Shown here: piece after piece, positions 11,801 to 24,585 of the stretch
Position numbering within the stretch: the first letter of the stretch is position 1
Layout: each line of letters opens with the position of its first letter
Source of the DNA: Acanthacorydalis orientalis
Lineage: Eukaryota; Arthropoda; Insecta; Megaloptera; Corydalidae
Reading direction: 5' to 3'
DNA length: 64,000 bases
NCBI GenBank assembly: GCA_034766995.1
Contig: CM068322.1
Location: 34,150,439-34,214,438 of the forward strand
Notes under the pieces: generated by a model
Databases searched by the model: none
Told to the model about the DNA's origin: nothing
Seen by the model: only the letters and a program-made list of their open reading frames with translations
Translations under genes and position numbers: made by a program

Positions 11801-12149
11801 GAATTAAAGTTAATAATTGTGATTTTACTACTTTTTCTCGGAGATGGGACTGAATTTGATTTCTAAATATTTCTTATATATCGTATAGTAGAAAAAAGTC
11901 TTAAACAATTTTAATAACGGGTGCGCTCCAGTGGAACGGGAAATTTTAAAAGTAAGCTTATTTACTTATCGTTGGAGTGAGAGAGTAAAATTAAATGATA
12001 CATACATATCAGTTATTCATGTCCATTTAATAAATATGTAACAGTGATCCGGCGCATATCGAGCTTTCTCTGTAAAATCATTTTATAAAAATACCGAGTC
12101 GGCTACAACTGTAAGATGACTATTTGCGCAATGATTATAACATTCCGCG

Positions 12150-12690
12150 TCGTGGGTAGATACCGATGGCTCATACCATCAAATTGCTAGTTCAGAAGTT
12201 TGAAAAAAACTGGTTTTATGTTAAATTCGAAGCATCGAGTGTCCAGAAAAGCAGTAAGAATGCCAGAAAACATTGTTCGTGTTAGATTTGCTGTAAAACG
12301 TAGCACACGACGTGATTGATACAGAAATTAATTCGGTTTCCACAATTTATACGGTTCCAGCAAGATGGAGCAACAAGTTACACCGCTCGAGTGTCGATGG
12401 CTTCTGTAAGAGCGCTTTTACCAAACCGTATAATTTCCAAAAATTAATGTATGGTTTGGGCCGTATTGATGAAGTGTGATTATTTTCCTTGGAGTTATCA
12501 AAAGAGAAAAATGTATATTGATTGGCCACACACTATCCCTGTATTTGAATTAAAAATCTGAGAAGCAATTGTAAAGATTCTACAAGACATGTTAAAGCGT
12601 GTGTAATGAAAACTTTCTGAATAAAATTACAGGAACGCGTGGCTCGAAATGGTGCTCATCTTTCAATTGTTATTTTTAAAAAATAAAATG
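12150..12690 (+). pseudogene. DUF4817-type transposase, internally deleted and broken
   Basis: About 12170-12290 translates with frameshifts to KLLVQKFEKTGF, then a KAVRMPENIVRVR block, matching the linker after the N-terminal HTH (consensus RTPENI.RVR.A). About 12340-12530 gives FQQDGATSYTARVS, RALLPNRIISKN and later SVIKREKCILIGH, the catalytic region including the FQQDGAT aspartate. The segment between (first catalytic aspartate and most of the core) is deleted. No complete frame remains. A 60-codon minus-strand frame here is a shadow. The element ends are not identified. Confidence 0.75.
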
Positions 12691-13203
12691 GCCCGATGTT
12701 TCTAACAAGAACGTATAAACGAAATAATATAAAAATAACATTTAATTTAATTATTGCGTTTTGAATTTTCCCGTTCCTCGGACGCAGCTCGTAAAATTCG
12801 ACTACTAAACATTTTCGATCATAAAAAATTCAATCGTTTTGTAAAAGTGAAAATCCGTACAATATAATTTTAATATTTCTGTTTCGAACTGACTGAATTT
12901 CATTTCGAAAGTTTCCCTATTTCGCATATTAAAAAAAAAGTTTAAAACAAAAAAAAACCCAATCGATATTTCACTAGAAGCACTGAATGAGTTCTGTACA
13001 CAATTCAACATAAACAACTCTATCAATACTTGTAATTCAATTTCTTCGAGAACAGTTATAGACAGGGTAAGAGAAAGTGCTGACACGGACAAGGACATAA
13101 ATATTTGCAAATAAACCAGAAAGTTTCACATTCAAATACATGTTTAATTTTAGTACCGGAACATTCCTATAAATAAATATAAACAGTCAAGTTTTTGCAG
13201 CCT
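12691..13203. other. No gene seen
   Basis: AT-rich sequence. The minus-strand open frame at 12805-13110 (101 codons) has no recognisable domain, and its upstream part looks like diverged dispersed-repeat sequence (TTCATTTCGAAAG; GAACTGACTGAATTTCATT). It is not supported as a gene. Confidence 0.45.
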
Positions 13204-14239
<1,036 letters not shown>

Positions 14240-14545
14240 GAGGTTAAACAATAATCGAAACTATTCAATAATCATTTATTGAACATTTTTTGATCAGGAC
14301 AGGATTTTATGATGTGTAAAAAATCTACTTGTAGAAGGAAATTTACAGTTTCAGAACTGTATTGGAACTGAATTTAATTTTCGATATTTTATTTTAGCGA
14401 ATTAATTTCCCGCTGCAAAAAGTCTCAAAAATATGATAAAAAATAAATGATTATTGATCATTTTTGAGTGTAGTTTATTTGAATTCGATGCGATACCATT
14501 TTTTCCAGAACACCGAGGTACAGAAAAATCAGATCTTTCTGTGTC
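14240..14545. repeat. Dispersed foldback-type repeat, divergent pair
   Basis: The left part (14260-14330) reads in plus sense (AATAATCATTTATTGAACAT, then TTTGATCAG). The right part (about 14440-14535) reads in minus sense (AAATGATTATTGATCATTTT, a GATGCGATACCAT block, CACCGAGGTACAGAAAAATC). Spacer and arms are diverged. Confidence 0.65.
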
Positions 14546-15849
14546 TTGATACCCAATTAGTTTCTTGATGACATCGTCATCTATTTGCGGAATAAAAATG
14601 ATTTTTTTAAGATATTTCATATTCATTTTCCAGTTTTTCAATCTATCTAATCAGGAACGCAAACTGAACTTTTATTTTTATTTCAAACGCTGTTACTTTT
14701 CACAAAACGTCACATTAATTTGTTCCACAAACGATAGAAAAACAGCAATTATTCTGAATAAAAAAACATTTGCTCAATATATAAACATTGCATGTAAACT
14801 CGCCTACAAACAAAATTTGATTCTCAAACAAGTATAGCTGAACATAAAACAATATCCTTCCTGTTAAAATGCCACCGTGTCGTGCCTTTCCGTGTGGCGA
14901 TGATTTTAATAACCCTACTGTTGTCTATAACCCACCTTCATTGATTACCTGACCGAACGCGGGGAGCCGTAGCTATTTCTGCTAAAAATAACAACGAATT
15001 CGCAGAGGTCATTCGAACTAGACGCAATCGCATCGTGTGCTTTGTCTTAACAACCTTGGAATAATTTCCAACCCATTCGAGCTGTCATTCCTGCAAATAA
15101 ATTACGTCGGCGGAGAGAAATTCGTGAAAGACTTTTATTTCGGGTATCTTTTTTGCTTAAACATTTTTTCTAACTCGACTGACATGTTTTATAGTGAAAC
15201 TGCTCAATAAAAAAAAACCAACATAATTCTCTTCGTATTAATTATTTATCAGTAAAGACAAATAACACGTTTTCATTAATTAAAAAAAATAACCACTGAG
15301 GATATCTGGAACAAAATATTTCTTTCAGGCGATAGAAAAATTTGGATTCTTTTTATACTTTGGCGCAAATTCGAAAAATGTTCAATAATGGCTTATTGAA
15401 TATTTCTGACCAGAAAAAAGCTTTTTTAGTTTGTATAATGAAAAAAAAATGATCTGTAAACTGTGACTTATCTAAAGTGTTTATTTCGTTGAACATTTTC
15501 ACTTTTCATTCACGCTACAAACGTTAGAAAGAGTTGTGATAAAAAATTTTCAACAATCGATTGCTGATCATATTTTATTGTCACTTATACGGATTTCAAC
15601 GACGATGCTATGATGCTAAAAACGAAACGGTATAAGAAACGATTATTGTATGTATATATTTTTGATTAGAGAGTATTAGTGAGTTTGTAAAATAAAAATA
15701 TAATTTTTTCTTGAAAGTTTAAACTGATTCTCGAATTAATTTTTACACGAAACTGAATACCGAAAATAATTTATATTCTGTGATAACTTTTATCTTTATA
15801 TAATTTCAAAAATTCCTATTAAGAAACAAAAGATTTACAACACTCCTGA

Positions 15850-15852
<3 letters not shown>
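14546..15852. other. No gene seen; balanced-composition block at 14870-15130
   Basis: Bases 14870-15130 are GC-richer than their surroundings (GTGCCTTTCCGTGTGGCGAT; GACCGAACGCGGGGAGCCG) but have no long frame. Fragments at 15380-15440 and 15540-15600 resemble the foldback family. The 90-codon frame at 14565-14837 has no recognisable domain. Confidence 0.45.
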
Positions 15853-15919
<67 letters not shown>

Positions 15920-15938
15920 GCATGTATGTATATGTATG
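15853..15938. repeat. (TA)n microsatellite
   Basis: About 80 bp, ending in GCATGTATGTATATGTATG. Confidence 0.95.
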
Positions 15939-16790
15939 TATATAGTTCGAATTTCTCGTCAGTTACTTCAGGAAACTTTCATGTTATAGCTGACAGTAAA
16001 AGCTCAGTGCACAGAACGAAACTATCGAACCGAGTCACCGTGAAGAAAAAGACGCCCGAGATGAAAACGATCACACTGTGGATGCAACGAACTTAATAAA
16101 CGTTAATTCCATAAAAGCCTAGAGCCTGACGGAGATTAGTTTTATAAAGTTCGCCCGTTGTAGTCTGAACTCGGCGTAACTTGGCGAATAAAGATAACAT
16201 CGTTTCATATAAACCGCGTTCGCTCGTCGAACTCAACTCGAAAAGACATCAGAGATGTATCTCTTATCGTTCATAGTTTCTTAACACTAACAATTTTCGA
16301 TGAATAAATTAGGACTAGGCGGCGTGCCGTTTCGGTTTCAACATTGTTATAATAACAATATTAATAATAATTATTATCATTATGTTCGGAGTGTGAGCGT
16401 TCGACGGACAAAAAGACAGACTGTTCGTTGTGAACGCAATCCGGCGGTTTGTGGTGAACGTGTCTGTATCGCCGGGTGCTCCTATTGAATTATCAGTCTG
16501 CACTGAGTGCAGGTACGTAGGTAATGGATGCCATATGAACTCTCGGTTCAAGAATCCACTCAAGCGACGTCGACGGCGCGCTCTTTATATTTCACTACGA
16601 CGAACTGTGTTCAAGTTCGATGTAAAGTTTCTAATTAAAATTTTATTCGGCGAATCTTAATTAGTTCCATAATCATTAAAAGTCCCAACTGAACGAAACT
16701 GGAGTATTCTAAATGTTATTTCTAACCGAAATGTAAACCACTGAATGATTTTAATACCGATTCACGGTTTCCACGTCTTTTACATATAGT
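15939..16790. other. CpG-richer unique block, possible regulatory sequence
   Basis: Bases 15950-16660 are unique in the window and closer to balanced composition, with a (TAA)-rich stretch at 16350-16375. Overlapping short open frames occur on both strands (for example 16430-16660 plus, 16315-16563 minus), which is expected from the composition. None shows a domain. Confidence 0.3.
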
Positions 16791-16794
16791 TTTT

Positions 16795-17050
16795 TCTTCA
16801 TTTCACAAACCACAAAACAGGTACAGATAAATAAAATTATTGATCATTTTTGATTCAAATTTTTCTGTACCTTGACGTTCTGAGAATGATATCATCGCCG
16901 TCTAAATGCGAATAATCAACAATCAAAATTGATTAATTATGATTTACCGAACATTTTTGATTATAAAATGTTTTTGTGTTTTGTAAAAACTAAAATAAAT
17001 TCATTTTTAAAATGAATTTAGCCACAGTATCAAAATTGAATTTTTTCATA
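16795..17050. repeat. Dispersed foldback-type repeat, head-to-head pair
   Basis: A partial minus-sense copy (TTCACAAACCACAAA; ATTATTGATCATTTTTGATT) is followed directly by a full plus-sense copy: TTTTTCTGTACCTTGACGTT, CTGAGAATGATATCATCGCC, AACAATCAAAATTGATTAAT, CGAACATTTTTGATTATAAA, GAATTTAGCCACAGTATCA. This is one of the best-preserved plus-sense copies. Confidence 0.8.
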
Positions 17051-17579
17051 TCTTTTTACACAATATACAAAGATACATTCCTGTTTTAATTTATAAAAAT
17101 TATACTACACAATCAAACAAAATACAAGAGAAAATCAACAACATTTACATTTCAATAGATGTAATAATTAAATACACTTTTAAAAAAATACTTTTTCAAA
17201 TATAAAACTATGTTTCAGTTAAAAGATATGAATGATAAAAAAAAGCTGACAGTATGTTTGAATCGACACAAACATTTTCTAAAAGTCGCCAAACTTAAAT
17301 CATGTGATAGAAAAAAAGGTATTTATTTACTATCCAGCCCTTTTTGTCGTTTGATTATGTCCTTATCCACTATCATTTATTTATATTCCACTTGAAAACC
17401 ATAATTTATTCTATACTTGAAATCACAATGCACTCTGATAAAATTATTGACACTAAGAGCAATGAAAATTAACGATAAGTAGAGAGGATATTAACTGTTT
17501 GATAAAAATGCTGATATTTCAATATTATTGAATATTCAGAGTTTAACAACTGAAAAGAAATATGTCTTTCACAAATGAA
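17051..17579. other. No gene seen
   Basis: AT-rich sequence. The 61-codon frame at 17210-17395 has no recognisable features. Confidence 0.5.
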
Positions 17580-17720
17580 TTCTTTTTTACCCCATAAGAC
17601 AGGAAAAAAATTCTGATCAAATATGTTCAATAAATGATTATTGATTATTTTTGAATGTTGTTTACGCGCAGTTCGATGGTGATGTTATCATATTCAAAGC
17701 GTCGAAGTAGAGAAATATTT
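17580..17720 (-). repeat. Dispersed foldback-type repeat, single minus copy
   Basis: It contains TTCTGATCAAATATGTTCAA, AAATGATTATTGATTATTTT and TTCGATGGTGATGTTATCAT in the family order. Confidence 0.8.
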
Positions 17721-18964
17721 TATAAATATCTTCTATTTAATAGGTTAAAAAAATATAAACATAATATAGACATTTTATATAAATAAAAATAAAGTGTTCG
17801 AGCTTAATATTCTACAACTGGAATAACTATTTAGATTGACAAATAAAATAAGATTTTATTAAAGAAAAATTAAATATTAGAAATCGTTATGGACAATTTT
17901 ATTGCACTATCGACAATAGTTCACATTTTTTTGACAACTCCACAAACCACACATTTGTTTCTGAGCTAAATTGTTTTAGAATTGGCCTTTAATTATATTT
18001 ATATTTTATTTCGGTTGTTGCGCTTGCACAGATTTCAATACCGATGGTATCATTTTGAGAGCGTGAAGATATAGGAAAATCCCATCAATACGATCAATAA
18101 TTCACATTTTCTTCTAAGATCTAACAGTAATAAGCGATACACCATACTGGTAGATCTTAGGAAAATTGAACGTCTTGGACCAAAAACTGACTCTACAGAA
18201 AGTGCCTGCGACGCAATTTGCACCCAGAACCACACACAAAAGCTACGAGTCTCACTTTTAGAATACAAATAAAATATTTTTTTCATAAAATCCCTTCGCA
18301 CTGACATTACTTATTAAAACTATAACAAAATCTTCAACAGCGAGCAACTCTACTCACTCTTAGTACCCGGAAATCGTTTTGAAACGAGCGGCTATATTCG
18401 TTCTTTGTACCGAAAAGGATGAAATTTATAGAAAACTAATCTGAATTCCTCGAAAATTAAACGATAATTGGAGATCTGACAACATATATGAATGTCACTT
18501 TCAACATCTACATAAATTTCGACGAAATTATTTTTAAATCATAAACATAAAATGTATTTACCTTTAAAAAAGCTTCCTTCCGTTGAATATCCGAGGATGT
18601 GATATGAAATATTAACAGAGTCATCGCCAAGTCTCCTCTCACAAAACGTCTGAACTGCTGCCGTGAACGAATATTCTTTAATGCCGATTCCATTTTTTTC
18701 TTCAATTTCGAAAAAATAAAACAGGAAATATTCTGAAATAAAACATTGTTATTTTAAAATTTCATTCATTAAAATAAATGTACACAATAGATAATTAAAT
18801 ATCATTTTCTTTCTATCTCTATATAGAGAGAAGGGAGAGAAGGAGATAGGAAGAGAGGGAGAGGGAGAGATATTCAAAAGTAAAAAAATTAACAATAAAA
18901 TTATTCAAATCATGACATTGTCCCTACATTTTCAATATAGTTTTAAATCTGTGGTCAAATTTAT
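17721..18964. other. No gene seen; purine-rich tract at 18818-18872
   Basis: The minus frames at 18050-18307 and 18508-18705 have no recognisable domain. A GAGA/GGGAGA purine-rich tract lies at 18818-18872. The block 18160-18420 is moderately CpG-rich. Confidence 0.45.
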
Positions 18965-19190
18965 TTTCACAAATGAATTTTCTTCATCCCATAAACTGAA
19001 AATAAATTTCTAAACAAAAATGTTCAATAAATGATCATTGCAATCATTCTAATAGTGACGACGCATACAAAATATTTTTCTATGCATCACTGTTCAGAAA
19101 ACGATGGTATCATTATTAAAATCCCATAAAAACAAACATAAATGATTGATAATCAAATACTGAACAATTCTGGTCAGAAAATGAGACCAG
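18965..19190. repeat. Dispersed foldback-type repeat, inverted pair
   Basis: A minus-sense arm (TTCACAAATGAATTTTCTTC; AAAAATGTTCAATAAATGAT) is followed by a plus-sense arm (AAACGATGGTATCATTATTA; ATACTGAACAATTCTGGTCA). The centre is diverged. Confidence 0.65.
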
Positions 19191-19376
19191 ATGTAAGAGA
19201 AAACTCCGTACGTGAAAGAAAATATGAATTTCGATTTCATAGTATTGAACAGAATATCATAGAATATCAGACATTTAATAGATTATAATAATTTATACCT
19301 GTATGTTTCTCGAAACTCAAATATTATTATTTATTATGATAATTTTAAAACGTGTGAATTCAATCCTTTTAACACC

Positions 19377-19774
19377 ACAGTCGACTGAAGAACTATTTCT
19401 GTAATGTATAATGGTGTACGGTAAATCTTAGAGCGCAGTAGGTTATGAAACAAACAGTTAACAATAGTGTTGATACGCAGAGCAGTTCAGGGTTTGTCTT
19501 AGGGGGGAGAGGTGCACACCGACAATTAATGCGAGACGCAGGACGTGTCATTCGAAAGAAACGATTATGTAATTTTGTCACCGCAGTCGACCGAATAAAT
19601 GTTTCTACAGTGTACAGTTTAAAGCGCAGTAGGCTATGAAATAAACAGTTAATACAATTGTATTGAGATGCAAACCGATTAAAGATTTTTCATAGGGGGG
19701 AGAGGTGCACACAGTAAATTAATTCGACACGCAGGACGTAGCATTCGAAAGAAATTATTGTGTAATTTTGTCAA
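19377..19774. repeat. Tandem duplication, ~200 bp unit, two copies
   Basis: Unit 1 (about 19377-19580) and unit 2 (about 19581-19774) share (C/A)GTCGAC(T/C)GAA, GCGCAGTAGG(T/C)TATGAAA, GGGGGGAGAGGTGCACAC, ACGCAGGACGT and GAAAGAAA..TTATGTAATTTTGTCA or its close variant. Identity is about 75-80% by eye. Frames on both strands (19393-19581 minus, 19445-19639 plus) arise from this repeat and carry no known domain. Confidence 0.9.
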
Positions 19775-19820
19775 GTATACGTTTTTATGTTTCTAGGTGG
19801 GAATTGCGTTTTAGGTGTAG

Positions 19821-19826
<6 letters not shown>

Positions 19827-19880
<54 letters not shown>
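19827..19880. repeat. (TA)n microsatellite
   Basis: About 54 bp. It is preceded by TTAGGTGTAGATAAATT, which resembles a mariner terminal repeat but is too short to call. Confidence 0.95.
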
Positions 19881-19883
<3 letters not shown>

Positions 19884-20015
19884 GATTTTTCATATTTTAA
19901 TATCACAAATTAAAATATTTCCGTTAATATATATTTTCCTAATGAAATAAAAATACACATACAGCTCGCACATTGTCCCATAGATTTATTACTGTCTCTC
20001 TCTTACACACATACG

Positions 20016-20016
20016 A

Positions 20017-20050
<34 letters not shown>

Positions 20051-20082
20051 ATTTATACATATATATATATACATATATATAC
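20016..20082. repeat. (TA)n/(TGTA)n microsatellite abutting a mariner end
   Basis: It ends at TACAAGAGTGAGTC, the terminal repeat of the adjoining mariner fragment. Confidence 0.95.
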
Positions 20083-20490
20083 AAGAGTGAGTCAAATTAA
20101 AACAATAATATTCTTTTTTCATCATGCATTGCAACGAAATGCCATACAATTGTATTATTTTTCAACACAGTCTCCATTGTTTTCATTGCAAGTCCTCCAG
20201 ACCTTAACTAGTGCCTAAGGTTCTCTAGAAAAAAAATATTTTGGTCTTGTACGTAGTAACTCGTGCATTAACTGTTGATTTTTCATCCGACCTGAACGAG
20301 TTTCCGCTCATTGTCTCTTTAAGTGGTGCAAAGATGTAGTAATCGCTTGATGTTACAGTGGATGAGGAGGACACTCCAATTTCAGTTCCCTACACCGTTT
20401 CATGGACAATACAGAACCGAGCATTGTCATGTTTCGACAAGATATCAGCACTCAAAAGTTTTCGTCGTTTGAACTTGATTGTGGATCGGA
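20083..20490 (-). pseudogene. mariner transposase C-terminal fragment, minus strand
   Basis: Read from 20490 down, the minus strand gives KHDNARF (second catalytic aspartate, HDNARPH block), then LKETMSGN, a truncated FFLEN block, and MKTMETVLKN followed by the 3' end. The PPYSPDLAP block is damaged and there are several stops. The terminal repeat lies at 20083-20105 and matches the end of the fragment at 9599-9961, so the two loci are copies of one mariner family. The 5' half is missing; upstream sequence to about 20600 is probably further decayed element. Confidence 0.8.
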
Positions 20491-20636
20491 GATGATTCCT
20501 GAAGATATATAAATAGCTGATAACTGATGATGGTACTTTCCGAGGACATTTAACGCTCCAAACTGGAAGTCGTTCGACTCAGGAGTTAGTTAGATTTGAT
20601 TTGATAAATTTTGATATCTGATCATTTAGTATTTAC

Positions 20637-20712
20637 CATTAGTGTAATTACTACCCGGGCTTACCAGAGGCCTCGATGTGAAAGAGTGTACTGGCAATAA
20701 GTGTTAAAAATT

Positions 20713-20773
<61 letters not shown>

Positions 20774-21074
20774 GTATTTAAAAAAAAGAAAGATGAAATA
20801 GTAATAGATATTTCCAAAATGTTTCAATGCAAATGATTAAATTCGTTTATAGCGAATTCTTTTAATACACGAGATACATATTTATTCGAATTATTAAATC
20901 TTGTTATTTTTGCATTCTCATATCAAGCAATTCATTCAATGTACAGTAAATATAAAACTATTTCGGCTAGACGGCAAGTGTCAAACAATAGTCATAAATT
21001 ATAAGATAACGCGAGCGACGTCGCCACCGAATCCTGGTAGCCCGGAGGCACCAAGCATTGTAGTTACGCCACTG
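20637..21074 (-). mobile_element. hAT-like MITE, copy 1, with internal (TA)n
   Basis: The right end (reverse complement) is CAGTGGCGTAACTACAATGC; the left end is CATTAGTGTAATTACTACCC, an imperfect counterpart. It is flanked by GTATTTAC (20629-20636) and ATATTTAC (21075-21082), an 8 bp target-site duplication with one mismatch, as expected for hAT elements. It is homologous over its whole length to 55632-56051 in the opposite orientation. A (TA)n array (20716-20778) sits where the other copy has only AATATACATG. No transposase is present. The open frame at 20901-21110 runs through the element and is not a gene. Confidence 0.85.
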
Positions 21075-21818
21075 ATATTTACCTCGTTTAATTTAAGAAC
21101 TATCACCTAACGATCCACTTAACATTCTTACCTGTTGATTACCAACTTGTTATCATTTAAATACAAGCGATCTTCATACAAACATTCAATCTAAACAATT
21201 AAAAACGTTGACGCTATAACTGAATCTACTTTCATAATTGAATTTCCATTCCCACACACTGTCATATTTTTAACATGATTTCTGATCATACTGAAAAATG
21301 TTTCAGAAACATTTCGATTACAAATCCATCATCTTTAAACTGCTAAGGTGTAGATTTGTTTTCACAGACGTATTCTTTTATTTATTTGCAGATTTATACT
21401 TTTTTTTTCTTTAAAAAATCAACTTTGACCTCGATATTTTATCATATACATATATATATATATATATATATGAGTGTGTATACGTGTTTAACCTTCTGAC
21501 ATAAACATTTTCATAAAAAAATCATTTACATTCAGTATGTCAGCAGGAAAATATCTGACGTGATACAAACATATTATATTCCCAAACGTATGACAACACT
21601 TCGACGTCTTGGGAACGTCGATTCTCGCAATGACCACCAAGTTTCTCTCGTTCGTGTTAACGTCAAGAAAAAAAATACACACACATATCATATAATATCC
21701 ACACGGAGAGAATCCACTGCATTCGCTCGTTGGCTCTGTTTATATGTTTTTGTTAAAAAAAGATACTGCGAAGAGAAAAGCAGACAGTCGGATTTATATA
21801 CAGTCGATGAATATCGAT

Positions 21819-21878
<60 letters not shown>

Positions 21879-21880
21879 TA

Positions 21881-21961
<81 letters not shown>

Positions 21962-22399
21962 GCGGAGAAGAAAGAATATGAACTCAATATTTAATTTTCA
22001 AGAAGTTTGTGCAGGTATCACGAAATGAAATGAGTATTTGTGGCAGAGAACGATTGCTGTTGTACAAGTTTGGTCTGATGTCACGAAAACATAGATCTTT
22101 GCATTAAAGAACAGTTATTTACTGACATAATTTAAACATTATACATACATATTTTTTTATATGCAAGTATTTACATGTATAATTTTCGTATTAGAATTTT
22201 CGGTATAGATTTTTCAATAAGGTATAATGATACAATGATGAACGTTATGATTACATTTTAATAAAGTAATTAAAAAGAACAGTCCGACGAATCGAAGCGT
22301 TAAATAATTATAGAGACTCCTGCCAGCTAATTCAATGTATTTAATCTGTTTTTTATATATAAATGATTGTGTTTTGTGTGAATTTTATTTATATTTATT
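21075..22399. other. No gene seen; two (TA)n arrays
   Basis: (TA)n arrays sit at 21447-21475 and 21821-21959, the latter about 139 bp with two TGTACATA-type interruptions and the longest in the window. Open frames of about 100-144 codons over 21560-21994 on both strands are mostly Tyr-Ile runs from this array. Bases 21560-21780 are unique and of balanced composition, with no domain. Confidence 0.55.
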
Positions 22400-23780
22400 T
22401 CATCGTTTTGAAAATTGGATATGTTAATTCTTTTTCACAAATCTGATCAGAAATGTTTAATAAATGATTAATGATCATTTTTAATTGTTGCTTATACCCT
22501 TTTCGATAACTATTTTATTATTTTCTTAGCACCGAGGTACAGAAAACTCGAAAAAAATGTTTACTTTGTGGGATGAAAAAGTAATTTACTTGTAAGTTTT
22601 CACTTTATGGTCCTAAATTTGAGTCTAATCTTCACAACTCTTAATATTAAAGTAAAAATCTGATTATGCCCTCATCATGTCTCTACACAACTTATTCTAA
22701 ATTAAAATCGAATAATAACAGAATTACTGACAGTAAACACATATGAATTTTTTGACAAGTCTAATAAATAAAATAGAATAAAATTTAAAGTGTTTGCTAA
22801 TGAATTGAATAGTTAAATGTTTTCTTGAAACTTGGAAGAACGCCGACATTTTTACGAATATGAATTTGAGAAATGATTTCTATTTACGTCGCACAAACTA
22901 CAATATTTTTTTCTGGACAAAAATTGTTAACAGATATTTATTGATCATTTTTGATTATTAGTTGTATGCATCTCGATAACTATTCGGTCGTTGTATGAGT
23001 ACCGAAATACAGATTACTCTGAAAAATATTCAGTTTGTGGAGTAGGAAAGGAATTTATTCGTAAACATTCATTTTTATAGTTTCAAATTTCTTTTCAATC
23101 CTTCTGACAAGAAATTATGAACCCAACTACACCTTATCATATCTGTACACAAATTATTCTAAAAACGGAATAATTAACAGTGAGTATACATGATTTTTTC
23201 CACAAATTTAACATATATATTTTACTGTGTTGCTAATTAATTAAAAAAAATGATAATATTTTCTTGAAACACTGAGGAACCAGGGTATTTTTGTGAATAG
23301 AAATTTGAGAAATAAATTATTTCTTCACTTCTCAAACAACATTAATCATTCCTGATCAAGAAATGTTTATTGATCATTTTTGATTGTTGCTTATATGCAT
23401 TTCGACAGCGATTCTATCATTATTTGAACGCTGATGTGCAGAAAATTTAAAAATATTATGTTTTGTGTTGTAAAATAGGAATTCATTTATAAAAAATTGT
23501 TTTCACGGTCTCAAATTTGATTCTAATCCTTACAACTCCTGATATTAAATTAGAAACCTGATTTCACTTCTTATCATGCTTGCGATAGAAATTATTCTAA
23601 AAATTGAATAATAATAACGACGTTAGAAGCAAGTACGCGTTAATTTAGGGTAAGTCTGATAAATAAAACGGAGTAAATTTTAAAGTATTGATAATTAATT
23701 ATATCGATTAATATTTTCTTGAAGAATTGAAAAATCAGACATTGTTATGATTATGAATTTAAGAAATGAATTCTTCTCTC
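22400..23780. repeat. Tandem array of a ~430-470 bp unit built on the dispersed foldback-type repeat
   Basis: The core GATCATTTTT(G/A)ATT(G/A)TT starts near 22471, 22944 and 23370, giving periods of about 473 and 426. Each unit carries, in order, the minus-sense core, an end with ACCGA(G/A)(G/A)TACAGA or its variant, a GGTCCTAAATTTGA/GTCTCAAATTTGA block, TCTAATCCTTACAACTC or a variant, TATTCTAAAAA(C/T)(G/T)GAATAAT, and AATATTTTCTTGAA followed by GAAATTTGAGAAAT. The last unit's tail supplies the first ~25 codons of the open frame at 23747. Confidence 0.85.
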
Positions 23781-24585
23781 TCCCGACAAAACATAGAAAT
23801 GATTTTTCTAATGATGATTCCAGACAAATCTTTAACTACGCTTTATTAGTTAAATATTCATCCGGAATAAAAGATAAAACGAAATTCTCAAAAATCACTC
23901 TGACCAGCCTGGGAATAACTTTTACTCGCTTAAATACAATCGTCAATTATTTAAACATTGAACAGTTTCAGCACACCCTCACCCACGTCCTTTCATACAA
24001 AATACCGTTAGATTATAGCGACCGTCCTGTCCGGATCAGTGCCGGAATCCGAACCGATACTTTCGACACGGATCACCGCCTAAACAATTCAGACGACCAC
24101 GAAATAATTTATAAACGTGCGCCCGAACAAGACCGACTGGTTTTAGTGCCGATAAACAATACAAACCCTAATTACATTCGACCTATTAATTAAACTCACT
24201 CGAACAATTAAGGTCTTACGAACCTGTCGTACAAGAGGATATCTGTCATGCAGATAATCCCACATTCAATGTCATCGAATGACAGTTTATTAACAAGTTA
24301 TTTAACAGTATTACATGTAGTTTACAAGTTGGAGTTACACGCGGTCTGTGCCAACTTTACATTGTCAGCGACGACGCCGACGTCGAATACCTACACGAGA
24401 CGTACCGTGCATGTGCCATTGTCGCGACGCCATCGAACGGGGTACGTACGTACGTACGCCGTCGTCGGAAATATTAGATTAATGTTTTACACATCTGTTT
24501 GTATTGTCTCGTCGTGACGAACGTCGCGGTGGAGGAGCTCGAGGCAAGTCGTTTATATGGCTTGCTTAATGGTTGTTGTGAATTA
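23781..24585. other. CpG-rich unique block with an open frame of doubtful status
   Basis: An open frame on the plus strand runs 23747-24193 (148 codons, starting in the tandem repeat). Its second half (about 23960-24190) is balanced in composition and hydrophilic, with many Asp, Arg and Asn, but shows no domain, signal peptide or membrane segment. Because its start lies in repeat DNA, I do not call it a gene. Bases 24330-24540 are strongly CpG-rich, with (GTAC)n at about 24441-24460, and contain another unconvincing frame (24248-24517). This could be an exon or regulatory island of a host gene. Confidence 0.3.

Noticed and set aside
12805..13110. 101-codon minus-strand open frame
   Set aside because: It overlaps sequence resembling diverged dispersed repeats and has no recognisable motif.
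19811..19826. TTAGGTGTAGATAAATT next to (TA)n as another mariner end
   Set aside because: Only the first ~10 bases match and nothing of the family follows. Chance or an unresolvable remnant.
21560..21994. Long open frames of Tyr-Ile, His-Thr or Cys-Val repeats, here and at 8436, 10338, 25043, 28628, 35277, 55010, 58123 and 60698
   Set aside because: They are translations of (TA)n, (CA)n and (GT)n microsatellites, often open on both strands at once. They are not proteins.
23747..24193. 148-codon open frame, the longest not made of simple repeats
   Set aside because: Its first ~25 codons come from the tail of the tandem foldback-type array and no domain is visible. I kept it only as part of an unassigned block.
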